Source: UWMA-0277 sp965183885
GTDB taxonomy: Bacteria; Bacteroidota; Bacteroidia; Flavobacteriales; BACL11
Assembly (NCBI GenBank): GCA_965183885.1
Contig: OZ238992.1
Span: 1,984,001 to 2,048,000 of the forward strand
DNA length: 64,000 nucleotides
Reading direction: 5' to 3'
Part shown: in pieces, positions 42,914-54,400 of the stretch
Layout: each line of letters begins with the position of its first letter
Position numbering within the stretch: position 1 is the stretch's first letter
Notes under the pieces: generated by a model
What the model was told of the DNA's origin: nothing
The model's input: only the letters and a program-made list of their open reading frames with translations
Databases searched by the model: none
Position numbers and translations under genes: made by a program

Positions 42914-43699
42914 ATGAATTTAAAATTAGAAAAACCTATTGTTTTCTTCGATTTAGAAACAACAGGACTACAAATTGCTAGCGATAGAATTGTTGAAATA
43001 TCAATACTTAAAATTTTCCCTAATGGAAATAAGGAAAGTAAAACATGGTTAGTGAACCCTACTATTCCTATCTCAAAAGAATCATCAGAAATTCATAAGA
43101 TAACAGATGATAAAGTAGCCAATGAGCCTACTTTTAAAGAGCTTGCTCCTGAAATATCAGAACTCATACACAACTGTGATTTAGGAGGGTACAATTCTAA
43201 TAAATTTGATATTCCTTTATTAGCAGAAGAATTTTTAAGAGCAGGTGTTGATTTTGATATGGAAAATAGAAAAGCAGTAGATGTACAAAATATATTCCAT
43301 AAACTAGAACAAAGAACCCTAGTAGCAGCCTATAAGTTTTATTGTGATAAAGATTTAACCAATGCACACTCTGCTGAGGCAGACACTACGGCTACTTATG
43401 AAATATTATTAGCTCAATTAGAAAAGTATGATGAGCTAGAAAATAACATTTCTTTTCTTGAAGAGTTTTCAGTAAGAGGAGGAAAGTTTGCTGATATGGC
43501 AGGATTTGTTCGCTACAATGAAGAAGGAAAAGAAATTTTAAGTTTTGGAAAATATAGAGGCGTTACACTAGAGAAAATTTGGGAAGATAACCCAGGGTAT
43601 TTCTCATGGATCAACCAAGCAGACTTTCCATTATATACTAAAAATGTAATGCGAAATTTTGCAACTAAAATGAAATTACAAAACAAATTTAATTCCTAA
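42914..43699 (+). CDS. DnaQ-like DEDDh 3'-5' exonuclease
   Basis: 261 residues from the ATG at 42914. The exonuclease domain (about 5-180) has FFDLETTG (Asp/Glu of Exo I), GGYNSNKFDIPLL (Exo II Asp) and NAHSAEADT (His and Asp of Exo III). The C-terminal 55 residues (FGKYRGVTLEKIWEDNPGYFSW) match a small domain often appended to such enzymes in Bacteroidota. Probable roles are proofreading, repair or RNA processing. It is 1 bp upstream of the FAH-family gene. Confidence 0.9.
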   Translation: MNLKLEKPIVFFDLETTGLQIASDRIVEISILKIFPNGNKESKTWLVNPTIPISKESSEIHKITDDKVANEPTFKELAPEISELIHNCDLGGYNSNKFDIPLLAEEFLRAGVDFDMENRKAVDVQNIFHKLEQRTLVAAYKFYCDKDLTNAHSAEADTTATYEILLAQLEKYDELENNISFLEEFSVRGGKFADMAGFVRYNEEGKEILSFGKYRGVTLEKIWEDNPGYFSWINQADFPLYTKNVMRNFATKMKLQNKFNS

Positions 43700-43700
43700 G

Positions 43701-44312
43701 ATGAAAATAATTTGCATTGGAAGAAACTATGTAAAACACGCAAAAGAACTAGGAAATGCTATTCCTACAGAGCCTTTATTCTTTTTAAAACCTGATACAG
43801 CTATACAACCTAAAGGGCATCCCTTTTTCATCCCTCATTTTTCTGATGATATTCATTATGAAGTAGAATTGGTGGTTAAGATTAATAAAACAGGAAAACA
43901 TATTGAAGAGCGTTTTGCCCATAAGTACTATTCCCAAATTGGTTTGGGTATTGACTTTACAGCTCGTGATGTTCAGCAAGAATGTAAAGCAAAAGGCCTA
44001 CCTTGGGAAAAAGCAAAAGGATTTGATGGCTCAGCACAAATAAGTAGAACTTTTATTGATAAAGTTGATTTAGAACTAGATAACATCAACTTTAGTTTAG
44101 AAAAAAATGGAATGCAAGTACAAATAGGAAATAGTAAAGATATGCTCTTTAATTTTGATGCTATAATTGCTCATATTTCAAAGTTCTACACCCTAAAAAT
44201 TGGAGACTTAATTTACACAGGAACACCTGAAGGTGTTGGCCCTGTAACAACATCAGATCAATTAAAAGGTTTTATTGGAAATAAGGAAATGTTTAGGGTT
44301 ATGGTTAAGTAA
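43701..44312 (+). CDS. Fumarylacetoacetate hydrolase family protein
   Basis: 203 residues, the short single-domain FAH form. It has CIGRNYVKHAKELGN at the N-terminus, HYEVELVVKI with metal-binding Glu residues, GIDFTARDVQQECK and YTGTPEGVGPV near the C-terminus. Relatives include oxaloacetate decarboxylases and acylpyruvases. The exact activity cannot be set from sequence. Cotranscribed with the exonuclease gene and convergent with def. Confidence 0.9.
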   Translation: MKIICIGRNYVKHAKELGNAIPTEPLFFLKPDTAIQPKGHPFFIPHFSDDIHYEVELVVKINKTGKHIEERFAHKYYSQIGLGIDFTARDVQQECKAKGLPWEKAKGFDGSAQISRTFIDKVDLELDNINFSLEKNGMQVQIGNSKDMLFNFDAIIAHISKFYTLKIGDLIYTGTPEGVGPVTTSDQLKGFIGNKEMFRVMVK

Positions 44313-44313
44313 A

Positions 44314-44874
44314 TTACCTAGCAAATCTCATCTTATAAGCAGCATTTACTTTTCCTTTACTGATATCTAAAAGTTTTCCCTTTATCATTCTTTTACGCAA
44401 AGCTGAAAGTTTATCTGTAAACAGTACCCCATCAATATGATCATATTCATGTTGAATAACACGAGCAGTTAAACCATCATAAGTTTCAGTATGCTTTTTA
44501 AAATTCTCATCCATATACTCAATAGTAATAGTTGATTTTCTGCTTACATCTTCTCTTACATCAGGTATAGATAAGCAACCTTCATTAAAATCCCACTTTT
44601 CTCCTGTTTCTTCAATTATTCTAGCATTAATAAATGCTTGCTTTACAATTACTTCTTCAGTTTCTTCTTCATCATCAACAAAAGGAGTAGTATCAATTAA
44701 AAACAAACGAATGCCCTTATTAATTTGTGGTGCGGCTAAGCCTACTCCACTGGCTTCATACATCGTTTCCCACATATTAGCTAATAAGTTTTCTAACTCA
44801 GGGTAATCAGGTGTAATATCTACACACTTTTTTCTTAAAATTGGTGCTCCAAAAGCAACTATTGGTAATATCAT
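44314..44874 (-). CDS. def: Peptide deformylase
   Basis: 186 residues. The three deformylase motifs are present: GVGLAAPQ near 44-51, EGCLSIPD near 98-105 with the metal Cys, and QHEYDHIDG near 140-148 with both His ligands and the catalytic Glu. It removes the formyl group from nascent proteins. Last gene of the guaB-to-def run, 1 bp after the moxR stop codon. An acidic insertion (DDEEETEE, about 68-75) lies between motifs 1 and 2. Confidence 0.97.
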   Translation of the reverse strand: MILPIVAFGAPILRKKCVDITPDYPELENLLANMWETMYEASGVGLAAPQINKGIRLFLIDTTPFVDDEEETEEVIVKQAFINARIIEETGEKWDFNEGCLSIPDVREDVSRKSTITIEYMDENFKKHTETYDGLTARVIQHEYDHIDGVLFTDKLSALRKRMIKGKLLDISKGKVNAAYKMRFAR

Positions 44875-44875
44875 G

Positions 44876-45838
44876 TTATAAGATGGCTTCTATAATTTTA
44901 TCTATGCTCATTCCTTCGGCTTCAGCTTTATAATTTTTAACAAGTCTGTGTCTTAAAATTGGTTTTGCTACTGCTTTTACATCCTCTATGTCTGGAGCAT
45001 ATTTTCCTTTTATAGCAGCATGACATTTGGCTGCCATTAACATAAACTGCGACGCTCTTGGTCCTGCTCCCCACTCAATATACTGTTTTACTACATCAGC
45101 AGTTTTATCAGAGTTTGGTCTTGTTTTAGCAACTAAACTTACTGCATATTCCAATACATTATCAGTAACAGGAAGTTTTGTAATCACTTCTTGATATTGC
45201 ATGATTTCTTCAGCTGACATAATTGTAGTTAAGCTTACTTTATTGCTAACCGTTGTTTGCTTAACAATTTCTAATTCTTCCTCATACGATGGGTAATCAA
45301 GCATTACATTAAACATAAAACGGTCTAACTGAGCTTCTGGCAAAGGATAAGTCCCTTCTTGCTCAATAGGGTTTTGAGTGGCTAAAACAAAAAATGGTTT
45401 GTCTAAAGTATATTTAGTTCCTGCATTTGTTACAGAACGTTCTTGCATAGCTTCTAACAAAGCCGATTGTGTTTTAGGAGGTGTACGATTAATCTCATCA
45501 GCTAAAATTATATTAGCAAATAAAGGCCCTTTTACAAACTTAAAATTTCTATTCTCATCTAGTATTTCTGCCCCTATAATATCAGAAGGCATTAAATCAG
45601 GAGTAAACTGTATACGGTTAAAATTAAGACCTAGCGAATCAGAAATCGTTTGTACTAATAATGTTTTTGCTAAACCAGGAACTCCAACTAATAAACAATG
45701 TCCATTACAAAAGATAGAGATTAAGACTTGTTCAATAACATCATCTTGTCCTACAATTACTTTTGCTATTTCTTGTTTAAATTCATTATACCTACCAACA
45801 AAATTATCAATAGCTTTTACTTCATTTACTGCACTCAT
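44876..45838 (-). CDS. MoxR-family AAA+ ATPase
   Basis: 320 residues. Walker A is GVPGLAKTLL near 56-65, Walker B IILADEINRTPPKTQ near 112-126, followed by sensor residues ATQNPIEQEGTYPLPEAQLDRF. MoxR proteins act as chaperones, often with VWA-domain partners, to mature envelope or metal-containing proteins. Here no VWA gene is adjacent in the window; the neighbours are periplasmic folding factors and def. Confidence 0.94.
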   Translation of the reverse strand: MSAVNEVKAIDNFVGRYNEFKQEIAKVIVGQDDVIEQVLISIFCNGHCLLVGVPGLAKTLLVQTISDSLGLNFNRIQFTPDLMPSDIIGAEILDENRNFKFVKGPLFANIILADEINRTPPKTQSALLEAMQERSVTNAGTKYTLDKPFFVLATQNPIEQEGTYPLPEAQLDRFMFNVMLDYPSYEEELEIVKQTTVSNKVSLTTIMSAEEIMQYQEVITKLPVTDNVLEYAVSLVAKTRPNSDKTADVVKQYIEWGAGPRASQFMLMAAKCHAAIKGKYAPDIEDVKAVAKPILRHRLVKNYKAEAEGMSIDKIIEAIL

Positions 45839-45839
45839 A

Positions 45840-47165
45840 TTACTTTACCCATTTATTAGTTAACATACAACTACTTATAGTCTCTGATATATTAATATAA
45901 GTTCTTTCAGTAGTGCTATTAATCCATTTTTCTATCTCCTTTTGTTTTTTAGCATTAATCGACTGATCTTTAATTATTGAAAAATCATCAACTAGATTAG
46001 CTTTATGCTCTTCTCTTTTCTTGTTTACTCTTAATATTCTGAAAGCCTTACTACCATCCTGCATATTAAATAAAGAAGGTGTTGATATTCCTTTTTCCTC
46101 TTCTTTTTGAACTATTAAACGTAAAGATGGCTCCATATCATCAATAGTATGAAGTGTAGCTCCTGTAGCTGGGTTTAATAATAAACCACCATTATTCTTA
46201 CTATCATCATCGGAATATTTTAAAACTGCATCGTCAAAACTAATTTCACCAGAACTAATTGCTGCTGCAATACTATCAATTTTTAACTCTGCTTTATGTA
46301 AAGCTGTAGCATTAACTTTAGCTTTCAATAAAATATGACGCACATTAATCTGCTCCCCTCTTCTTTCAATTAATTGTACTATATGAAACCCAAATTGAGA
46401 AGATACTACTTCAGAAATTTCACCTTCTTTTAGTCTAAAGGCTGCTCTTTCAAACTCTGGGACTAAATCTCCTCTATTTACAAAACCAAGCTCACCACCT
46501 TTTGCTGCTGACCCTGGGTCGTCAGAGTATAAAGTTGCTAATACTTTAAAATCTTCACCTTTGTATACTCTCTCCCTAAAATCATTTAATTTTTCTCTAA
46601 TCTTATCTTTTTCTTCAGATGACATTTCAGGTTTTACAATAATTTGAGCAAGTTCAACCTGAGTTGGAATTGTTGGAATATCTTCTTTATTAAGTGAGTT
46701 TAAGAAGTCTTTAACCTCTGCAGGAGTAACTTTAATACCTGAAACAATACTCATTTGCTTTTTTTGAGCTAACCTCTGGTCTTTAATTACATCCATTAAA
46801 TCCTGTTTTAATGCAACCTTATTTTTTCCAAAGTATTCTTCTACTTTTTCCATTGACCCTAGTTGACTTTCAAAGTAACTTAATCGCTTTAGAACTTCTT
46901 CTTCAACTTCTTCAACCGCAACTTCTAGGCTGTCAATTTTTGCTTGATGGACTAATAATTTCTGAAATAATAAGTCTTCCATTATTTGGCATCTTATTTC
47001 TTCAGACTTTATATTTCCTTGCGCTAAATATTGTAAGTATTGTGACTCTATATCTGATGTTAAAATAATTTCATCACCAATTACAGCTTCTACCTTATCA
47101 ATAGATTGTGCAGTTAAAGTAATCGAAAAAAGTGTAAATAAGAAAACGTTAAGTAATTTGTTCAT
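45840..47165 (-). CDS. SurA-like periplasmic chaperone with two parvulin domains
   Basis: 441 residues. A signal peptide (about 1-20, cleaved after LTAQ) is followed by the SurA N-domain (VEAVIGDEIILTSDIE..., about 22-150) and two rotamase domains (about 170-270, with AKGGELGFVNRGDLVPEFERAAF, and about 275-375). SurA escorts outer-membrane proteins to the BAM complex. The start overlaps the preceding stop as TAATG. It is the third folding factor in a row in this cluster. Confidence 0.93.
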   Translation of the reverse strand: MNKLLNVFLFTLFSITLTAQSIDKVEAVIGDEIILTSDIESQYLQYLAQGNIKSEEIRCQIMEDLLFQKLLVHQAKIDSLEVAVEEVEEEVLKRLSYFESQLGSMEKVEEYFGKNKVALKQDLMDVIKDQRLAQKKQMSIVSGIKVTPAEVKDFLNSLNKEDIPTIPTQVELAQIIVKPEMSSEEKDKIREKLNDFRERVYKGEDFKVLATLYSDDPGSAAKGGELGFVNRGDLVPEFERAAFRLKEGEISEVVSSQFGFHIVQLIERRGEQINVRHILLKAKVNATALHKAELKIDSIAAAISSGEISFDDAVLKYSDDDSKNNGGLLLNPATGATLHTIDDMEPSLRLIVQKEEEKGISTPSLFNMQDGSKAFRILRVNKKREEHKANLVDDFSIIKDQSINAKKQKEIEKWINSTTERTYINISETISSCMLTNKWVK

Positions 47166-48001
47166 TAGTAGATTTTAATTTTTTTCAAAGCTAAACCGTT
47201 TTGATATAGTTCATCTTCCAGTTGCTTTAAATAGTGTATTTTATTTTTGTTTAGTAATACATTACGTATTTTCTGATGCTCAAGAGCTAACGGACTAATA
47301 CTCCCTTTTATTTGATAATCTTTTATATAAACATAATATCTATATTGTTCATCTTCAAACCAAACCCCTTTTGTGTGTTCTAAAAAGTACTCTTCCTCTA
47401 GTATTAACTCAGGAAGTTTTGCATTTATAATGTTAAAATATTGCCAATTATCATCTGCTAAATGATATTCTTTTGAAAATTGTTGACAATAATCATTTAA
47501 AGATTCTATACTTTCAGGGGTTTCTGACTTATACCACTTTGATAATTTAGCTAGTTTAGGTGCCGATTTATCTACAACAATATATCTTCCCTTAAAAATA
47601 TTCTTATTTAGCTTAAACTCATCTTTATACTGATTATAATAAGCCTCTATAGCTGTATTATCTACTGTAGTATCAAAATTTTGATTTATTAGTTCCTGCT
47701 GATATGCATAAATTAATAATGAAGAACGGTACTCCTCAATTTGTTTCTCATAATCAACTAAACTAGTACTAAGATTAATTTCAGCATGATAAATCATTAG
47801 CTGTTTTCTAATCCAAATATTCATATAGCGTTCAACAAAAAATGCGCTATCCTCTGTTAACTCAGGCATTTCTTTTAGTACCTCAGAAAGTGTTAAGTTC
47901 TTTTCATTAACACTAGCTATAATTCTCTCCTCAACAGGATTAAAACAAGCTGCAATAACTACTAAAAAAGATACTAATATTAGAAGTGGCCTTACCCTCA
48001 T
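47165..48001 (-). CDS. SurA N-domain-like lipoprotein lacking a parvulin domain
   Basis: 278 residues. The N-terminus has a lipobox (VIAAC, Cys-19). The rest is mostly helical, with a SurA/PpiD-like chaperone start (IIASVNEKNLTLSEVLKEMPEL) and a long helical arm, but the rotamase signature blocks of its two neighbours are missing. It probably works as a chaperone without isomerase activity. It lies between two parvulin genes with 3-bp and overlapping junctions, so it belongs to the same complex or pathway. Confidence 0.75.
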   Translation of the reverse strand: MRVRPLLILVSFLVVIAACFNPVEERIIASVNEKNLTLSEVLKEMPELTEDSAFFVERYMNIWIRKQLMIYHAEINLSTSLVDYEKQIEEYRSSLLIYAYQQELINQNFDTTVDNTAIEAYYNQYKDEFKLNKNIFKGRYIVVDKSAPKLAKLSKWYKSETPESIESLNDYCQQFSKEYHLADDNWQYFNIINAKLPELILEEEYFLEHTKGVWFEDEQYRYYVYIKDYQIKGSISPLALEHQKIRNVLLNKNKIHYLKQLEDELYQNGLALKKIKIY

Positions 48002-48004
48002 TTA

Positions 48005-49933
48005 CTATTTAATAAGTGTGTATAATACTTCTTTATTTACCTTTACTGAGTATTTCTCTCTTAATGAAGCAATCCATTCCTTTTCAAGATGATCCTGGTA
48101 ATCAGCAATTACTTTTCCTTTTGTTTCTTCTAAAAGTTTATTAGCAATAGGTAGTACCTCATGAATATCAATAACAATAAAGCTACCATCCTCTAAAACA
48201 ATATCATTTGCAAGACCTGTATTCCAGCTTATTGCGTCAATGTGTTTATTATTACCTTTTAGGAACTTATTAGCATCTATTTGTAGGTTTAATGGTGAAT
48301 CAGCATTAATATCTAATAGAATCTCTTTATCAGTTATTTTTCCTTTATTTTTTTTGCGAATTAGTTTCTTAACCTTTTTTGCAGTTGCTGCATTAATACA
48401 ACTATAAATAGTAGCATCTACCCTTTTAGCCCACATGTAATTAGCTTTATTAGCTTCATAATAATTAGCTAAACCTAAAGTATCTTTAACTGCTTTTTCC
48501 CATACCTTATCATTTGTTAAATCAAAAAGAAGTATTCCTTCTCTATACTCTTTTAATAGCATTTTATACTCAGGGTACTTTTCTTCTAATTTACTCTCTT
48601 CATATGCTAATAAAGATAAATTAACAAAATTAGTATACATATTGTCAAAATCACTTCCTGCAATTTGATTTGACACTAAATAATCAACATACTCACCAAC
48701 GGTTGTTTTGTTACCATCAATAGTAAATAGTGTAGTACTAGTATTCTTAATACTTTCTTTTTCTAATTTCCCTAAAGCTAAAGGTGAATGTGCTACTTTT
48801 CTTAATTTTGAAAATGACTTAGGTTTATTTGATACTTTATAGCTATTACGTAATTGTTCATATAAAGCTTGCTTACTTAAATCACCTCTTGAGTCTCTTT
48901 CAATTTTCTTCTTTAATTCAACTTTAACATCTTCAAAACTAGGAATCTCTTGTCTTTCCAATAGTGTAATGATATGCCAACCATAATCAGTGCGGAAAGG
49001 AGCTGAAATGCCTCCTATTTCTTTTAAATTAAAAGCAGCTAATTCAAATTCTGGAACCATTTTCCCTACACCAAAAGCAGGAAGCACACCTCCTTTAGTA
49101 GCTGTTGATTTATCTTCTGAAAATCGCCCTGCTACAGCAGAAAAGCTTTCTCCTTTTTCTAATAATTCAGCAACATGATTAATTTTATTTTCTGCCTCAT
49201 CTAATTTAACCTTATCAGCTCCCTCACCTGTTTTAAACATAATATGAGCTACTTTTACTTGACCAGAAGCTTTACGTTTATCAACGACGTTAATTAAATG
49301 ATAACCATATTTAGTTTTTACAGGATTAGAAATCTTACCAACTTCAGTATTATAGGCTACTGTCTCAAAATTATATACCATCATAAATGCAGTAAAATAA
49401 CCTAAATTTCCTTCATTTTTCAATGCTGACTTATCATCTGAATATTTTTTAGCTGCTGCTGCAAATGTTATTTTACCCGAATTTATTTCATCTCTAATAG
49501 CCATTATCTTAGCAAGAGCCTCTTTTTCTTCTTTTACAGTTGATTTTTCATTAAGATTAATTAAAATATGACTTGCTTTAATATCAGATTGCATTCTCTC
49601 ATAAGCTTCTAAAAGCATATTTTGATCAAACTCCTTATTTTTTAGATAAGGTTTCGCTAATTGTTTTCTGTATCCATCAAGTTCAGTTGTAAAAGTTGCT
49701 AATGTATCTAAACCTAGTTCAGAAGCTTGTGTAACTTTTAATTTGAAATTAATAAACAAATCCATATAATTATCTAAATACTCTTTAGTAATTTCAGTTT
49801 TGTTATTGTTTTTATAAAAAACAGAAGTAAACTCATCTAATGATACTTTCTCATTTCCAAATGTTACAACTTCTTGTGCAGTTGTTAGTAGTGAAAACAC
49901 TACTGCTAATGTACTTAAACTTATTTTTTTCAT
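48005..49933 (-). CDS. PpiC-type peptidyl-prolyl isomerase/chaperone with two parvulin domains
   Basis: 642 residues. A signal peptide (about 1-19) is followed by a helical chaperone region and two rotamase domains (about 110-215 with KNEGNLGYFTAFMMVYNFE, and about 222-330 with TKGGVLPAFGVGKMVPEFE). A large C-terminal part (about 380-642) is less conserved. This resembles PrsA/PpiD-type folding factors. It starts 14 bp after guaB ends and is followed by two further folding factors. Confidence 0.88.
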   Translation of the reverse strand: MKKISLSTLAVVFSLLTTAQEVVTFGNEKVSLDEFTSVFYKNNNKTEITKEYLDNYMDLFINFKLKVTQASELGLDTLATFTTELDGYRKQLAKPYLKNKEFDQNMLLEAYERMQSDIKASHILINLNEKSTVKEEKEALAKIMAIRDEINSGKITFAAAAKKYSDDKSALKNEGNLGYFTAFMMVYNFETVAYNTEVGKISNPVKTKYGYHLINVVDKRKASGQVKVAHIMFKTGEGADKVKLDEAENKINHVAELLEKGESFSAVAGRFSEDKSTATKGGVLPAFGVGKMVPEFELAAFNLKEIGGISAPFRTDYGWHIITLLERQEIPSFEDVKVELKKKIERDSRGDLSKQALYEQLRNSYKVSNKPKSFSKLRKVAHSPLALGKLEKESIKNTSTTLFTIDGNKTTVGEYVDYLVSNQIAGSDFDNMYTNFVNLSLLAYEESKLEEKYPEYKMLLKEYREGILLFDLTNDKVWEKAVKDTLGLANYYEANKANYMWAKRVDATIYSCINAATAKKVKKLIRKKNKGKITDKEILLDINADSPLNLQIDANKFLKGNNKHIDAISWNTGLANDIVLEDGSFIVIDIHEVLPIANKLLEETKGKVIADYQDHLEKEWIASLREKYSVKVNKEVLYTLIK

Positions 49934-49947
49934 CTTTATTTTCTTTA

Positions 49948-51405
49948 TTATCTACTATAATTTGGCGCTTCTCTTGTGATAGTTACATCATGTGGGTGAC
50001 TTTCAGCAACACCTGCTGCTGTAATTTTTATAAACTCAGCATGATGTAACTTAGTAATATTTTCTGCTCCTGTATAGCCCATCCCTGCTCTTAAACCTCC
50101 TATCATTTGGTGTATTACTTCACCTAATGTACCTTTATATGCTACCCTTCCTACAATTCCTTCAGGAACTAATTTTTTAGCATCTACTTCTCCACTTTGG
50201 AAATATCTATCTTTTGATCCTTTTTGCATAGCATCAATAGATCCCATCCCTCTATAAGATTTAAATTTTCTTCCTTCAAAGATTATTGTTTCTCCAGGAG
50301 CTTCTTCTACTCCAGCAATAATAGAACCTAACATTACTGTACTTGCTCCACCAACTAAAGCTTTTACAATATCACCTGAATAACGAATCCCGCCATCGGC
50401 AATTAAAGGAATATTATTTTTTCTTGTTACTTCAGCAACATCCATTACTGCTGTTAATTGTGGAACTCCAATTCCTGCTACAATACGAGTAGTACAAATT
50501 GACCCTGGTCCAATACCTACTTTTACTGCATCAGCTCCAGCATCAATAAGCCCTTGAGCAGCAGCTCCAGTTGCAATATTTCCTACTACTACATCAACTC
50601 CTGGATAAGCAGTTTTAACCTTTTTTAATACTTCAACTACACCTTTAGTATGCCCATGAGCAGTATCAATAATAATAGCATCAACAGAAGCTTTTGCTAA
50701 AGCACCTACCCTGTCTAAAACATCAGCAGTAACACCTACAGCTGCAGCAACTCTTAACCTTCCATACTTATCTTTACAAGCATTAGGACGCATTCTATTT
50801 TTAATAATATCCTTGAAAGTAATTAATCCAACAAGTTTATTCTCAGCATCAACTATAGGCAATTTTTCAATTTTATTTCCTTTTAAAATATCTTCAGCGT
50901 TTTCAAGATCATTTAACTCAGTAGTAATTAGGTTATCTGCTGTCATTACATCAGAGATAGATAAATCCATATCTTTTTCAAAACGTAAATCTCTATTAGT
51001 AACAATTCCTAATAAATTCATTTGAGAATCAACAATTGGTATTCCACCAATTTTATTCTCACGCATCATATTAAAAGCATCTCCAACTGTAGCGTCAATT
51101 CCTAAGGTAATAGGATCAAGTATCATCCCACTTTCTGATCTTTTTACTTTTCTAACCTCTAAGGCTTGCTTTTCAATACTCATATTCTTATGAAGTACTC
51201 CAATACCTCCCTCTTGTGCAATAGCAATAGCCATTCCAGATTCAGTAACCGTATCCATAGCAGCAGCAACAACAGGAATATTCAATGTTATGTTTTTTGA
51301 AAATTGTGTACTTGTACTCACCATGTACGGGAGTATCTCAGAATAAGCTGGAACTACTAATACATCATCGTAAGTAAGTCCTTCTTTCATTATTTTGTTG
51401 CTCAT
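49948..51405 (-). CDS. guaB: Inosine-5'-monophosphate dehydrogenase
   Basis: 485 residues. The TIM-barrel is split by two CBS domains (about 95-205). The catalytic loop is [11 protein letters not shown] near 297-307 with the nucleophilic Cys, preceded by [21 protein letters not shown]; the flap carries RYFQSG. It catalyses the NAD-dependent first step toward GMP. CBS domains suggest regulation by adenine or guanine nucleotides. First gene of a run ending with def. Confidence 0.97.
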   Translation of the reverse strand: MSNKIMKEGLTYDDVLVVPAYSEILPYMVSTSTQFSKNITLNIPVVAAAMDTVTESGMAIAIAQEGGIGVLHKNMSIEKQALEVRKVKRSESGMILDPITLGIDATVGDAFNMMRENKIGGIPIVDSQMNLLGIVTNRDLRFEKDMDLSISDVMTADNLITTELNDLENAEDILKGNKIEKLPIVDAENKLVGLITFKDIIKNRMRPNACKDKYGRLRVAAAVGVTADVLDRVGALAKASVDAIIIDTAHGHTKGVVEVLKKVKTAYPGVDVVVGNIATGAAAQGLIDAGADAVKVGIGPGSICTTRIVAGIGVPQLTAVMDVAEVTRKNNIPLIADGGIRYSGDIVKALVGGASTVMLGSIIAGVEEAPGETIIFEGRKFKSYRGMGSIDAMQKGSKDRYFQSGEVDAKKLVPEGIVGRVAYKGTLGEVIHQMIGGLRAGMGYTGAENITKLHHAEFIKITAAGVAESHPHDVTITREAPNYSR

Positions 51406-51452
51406 ATATTGGTATGTTTATAAAATTGTGCGAAATTAAGAATTTATAAAAC

Positions 51453-51481
51453 AAAATAGTCCCGAATTTCGGGACTATTTT
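51453..51481 (-). terminator. Terminator after the 1141-residue surface protein gene
   Basis: Perfect inverted repeat: AAAATAGTCCCGAA (51453-51466) and TTCGGGACTATTTT (51468-51481). On the minus strand it follows the gene ending at 51498 by 16 bp. Confidence 0.88.
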
Positions 51482-51497
51482 ATTAATTTATTTTTTA

Positions 51498-54400
51498 CTA
51501 CCTAACTAGGGTAATAACATCTGTTCTCTTTATTAAATCGCCAACCCCATCTTTGTATTGTATATAATAAATATAATTACCATTTTGTACAACTGCTCCT
51601 TTACTCGTACCGTCCCAACCTTTTAATGGGTCATTAGTTTTAAATAACTCTTCACCATCTCTATTAAATATACTAAATAAATATTCAACTTCAGACACAT
51701 AATAAGTTACAGGGCGGAATACCTCATTATGCTCATCTCCATTAGGAGTAAATACAGTAGGTATGTAAAGTATTGGAGTTTGAGAGACACATGATATATT
51801 AGAGTAGCTACCTTCTATTACAGGACCATAAGGAGTAGCATTACCTTCAATAGCTTCAATATAGTAACAGAACCTACCATTTCCTTCGCCATATTCAGTA
51901 ACTACATCTATATATTCTAATGCTTCATTAGGTTTATTTATTCTATCCCAAGTATAAATAGGTAACATATTAAAAGGCTCTCTATTTATAGAACGATATA
52001 ATCTATATTCTGACACCTCTCCTAACCACTTATCATACTCATTAAAAGTAAGTGTATTTGTATACTCATCTTTTAAATCAGGGTTAGAGTCATAATCAAG
52101 GTTAATTACTGATTCTAATAAAATTGTTTGTGCAAATGAAGTATCCTTACTATGAATTGGACTATTAACAACTGGAGGAGCAAAAAGAAGTATTCCACAA
52201 GTATCTACAGGATAAATCTGGTATTGGTAAAATTCATCACTTGTTTGCGCTGTTTTATCAGTATAATGAATAGTAGAGCCACTTAAAAACGGTACTTCCC
52301 CTATCTTATTAAAGTTATTTACTTCTCTTAAAGAACGATAAACATCATAATGATCAATAATAGCATTGTTATCAACTAAACAATTAATTTCAACATAACC
52401 ATTGTCATGATTTATTGATGCATACTCTATATAGTTATATTTAGGTCTGTCTCCAAAATCCATAGGGTCATTTATCTGATCAGAGGTAGCCATAGCAATA
52501 GTATCTGAATCATAAGCTACAATATAAATATAATAATTAGATGCATCATTTATATTTTCTAAAGTATGAGAGAACTCATTAGTAAAGCTTGTTACCTCTT
52601 GTCTTATAGTTCCATCAGGAGCTGTTTCAGTTACAAATAAATCATAATGACTAATTCCTCCTAACATATTATTGTATTCATTCCAAGTTAAATCAAGTGT
52701 ATGCTTACAAGCATCTACTTCAGTTTCTAAATTAATTGAATTATGTTCTGTACTTGGAATACTTCCATTGCCACAACTATCTAAGGCTCTAACTCTAAAA
52801 GTCTCAAATATATTTGTTGCATCTGAGTTTCCATAAGTATAAGTAGTTAATGGAGCAAAAACAGAATCAATAGTTATCCAAGCACCTGCATCATCTTGTA
52901 TGTAAACAGCATATACTTCAACATCTGGAGAAAATGACATCCAGTTAATTACTGATTTCCCCGCTGCATCTACTGAAACATCAATAATTTGAGGCTGAAA
53001 AGGACTAACTGTATCTCTTAAGATTGCTCCATCAATTGATGAATTTGAAATACAACCACTTGAGTCTTCTAAACTAAGATACATAGCCTGATAAGAATCA
53101 CAAGTTTGTGCAGGAAAAGAGAATGTATTTGTTGGGGTTTGACCTACCATTTGGAAGGCGCCACTGGCATCTTTAGCAAAGATACTGTAATTAGGAAATG
53201 AAGAGCTAAGGTTTGGAGTATGTAAAGAATTCCAACTTAAATCACCTTGTGTTCCTGAATTAACTGCTACAACATTTAAATCCATAGTTGCTAAAGTTTT
53301 TGAAGGCAATGAAGCAGCAGCACAAGCAGAATGCGAAGTTATTTGATAATATTGAGACTGAGCATTAGCTCCTGCCCCTGTATGTGTATAAGTTGTTAAT
53401 GGAAATACAACAGTATCTAATAATGTAAATGGCCCATTAGGACTTGAAGAATGATAAATATTATATACAGAACTGGCTCCAGCAGTTGCTAGGTGTTCCC
53501 AGGTTAAATCAACATCTCCGTTAGGTAAAACTGAAGCACAACGCAAATCAGGTTCTTGTGATGAAGGAGCAGGCAATACCGTAACCTTTATAGTGGCAAA
53601 TTTAATTCCATTAGCTGGACAAAAATCATCATATACTTTTATTAAAAAGGTAAATACATTAGAGCTAACTCCACACCCTCCAACAGCAGCAATATGACTA
53701 CATGCTGTTTGCCACTCAAATACTCCATTAACTACTCCTGGGTTTGAGAAAGGAGGTGTTAATCCAGCTCCATTATCAAAAGTAGCGCAAGGTGGGTTTA
53801 AACAAGTTCCAGTAGATGCATAGTCTGATGAAAACTGACCACCAGAAACTTCCATAGTCAGGTTTTGAGGTGTTACTCCATTATATAAATCCCCATCAGT
53901 ACCTGAAATGTTAAAACTCACAATATCTCCTGCAAAAACAGTAGTTTCATAAGAAGGTCCAGGGAAAGGAGCATTTACAACTGGAGGGTTATTTAGTCCA
54001 GGAAGGTTTCCAGGAGTTGAAGAACAATCTATTAAAACTACTTGTACTTCTCTAAAAATTTCAGCAACTAATTGTCCACACTTATAAGCAGATACCTTTA
54101 CACAAGTAACATAGTATCCTTGAAGGTTAGCATCATAACTTACCTCTCCAGTAATAGTATCTAAAATAGGATTTCCAGGAAGAGGGCTATTTACAGAATA
54201 TCCAGCTGAAAAAGCTAAAGGAGCAGGATCTGTTGGAGGGTTATAAGTTCCAAAGAAATCATCTAAAGGTTCTCCCCATGAATATACTAATTCATCAAGT
54301 TCATCATCAGCTGCATTATGAGAATATGCAAAAGGGAAACCTGTACATAATATTGTTTTAGGCTGCTCTCTAAAGTCAGGTGAAGAATCAAAACAAGGAT

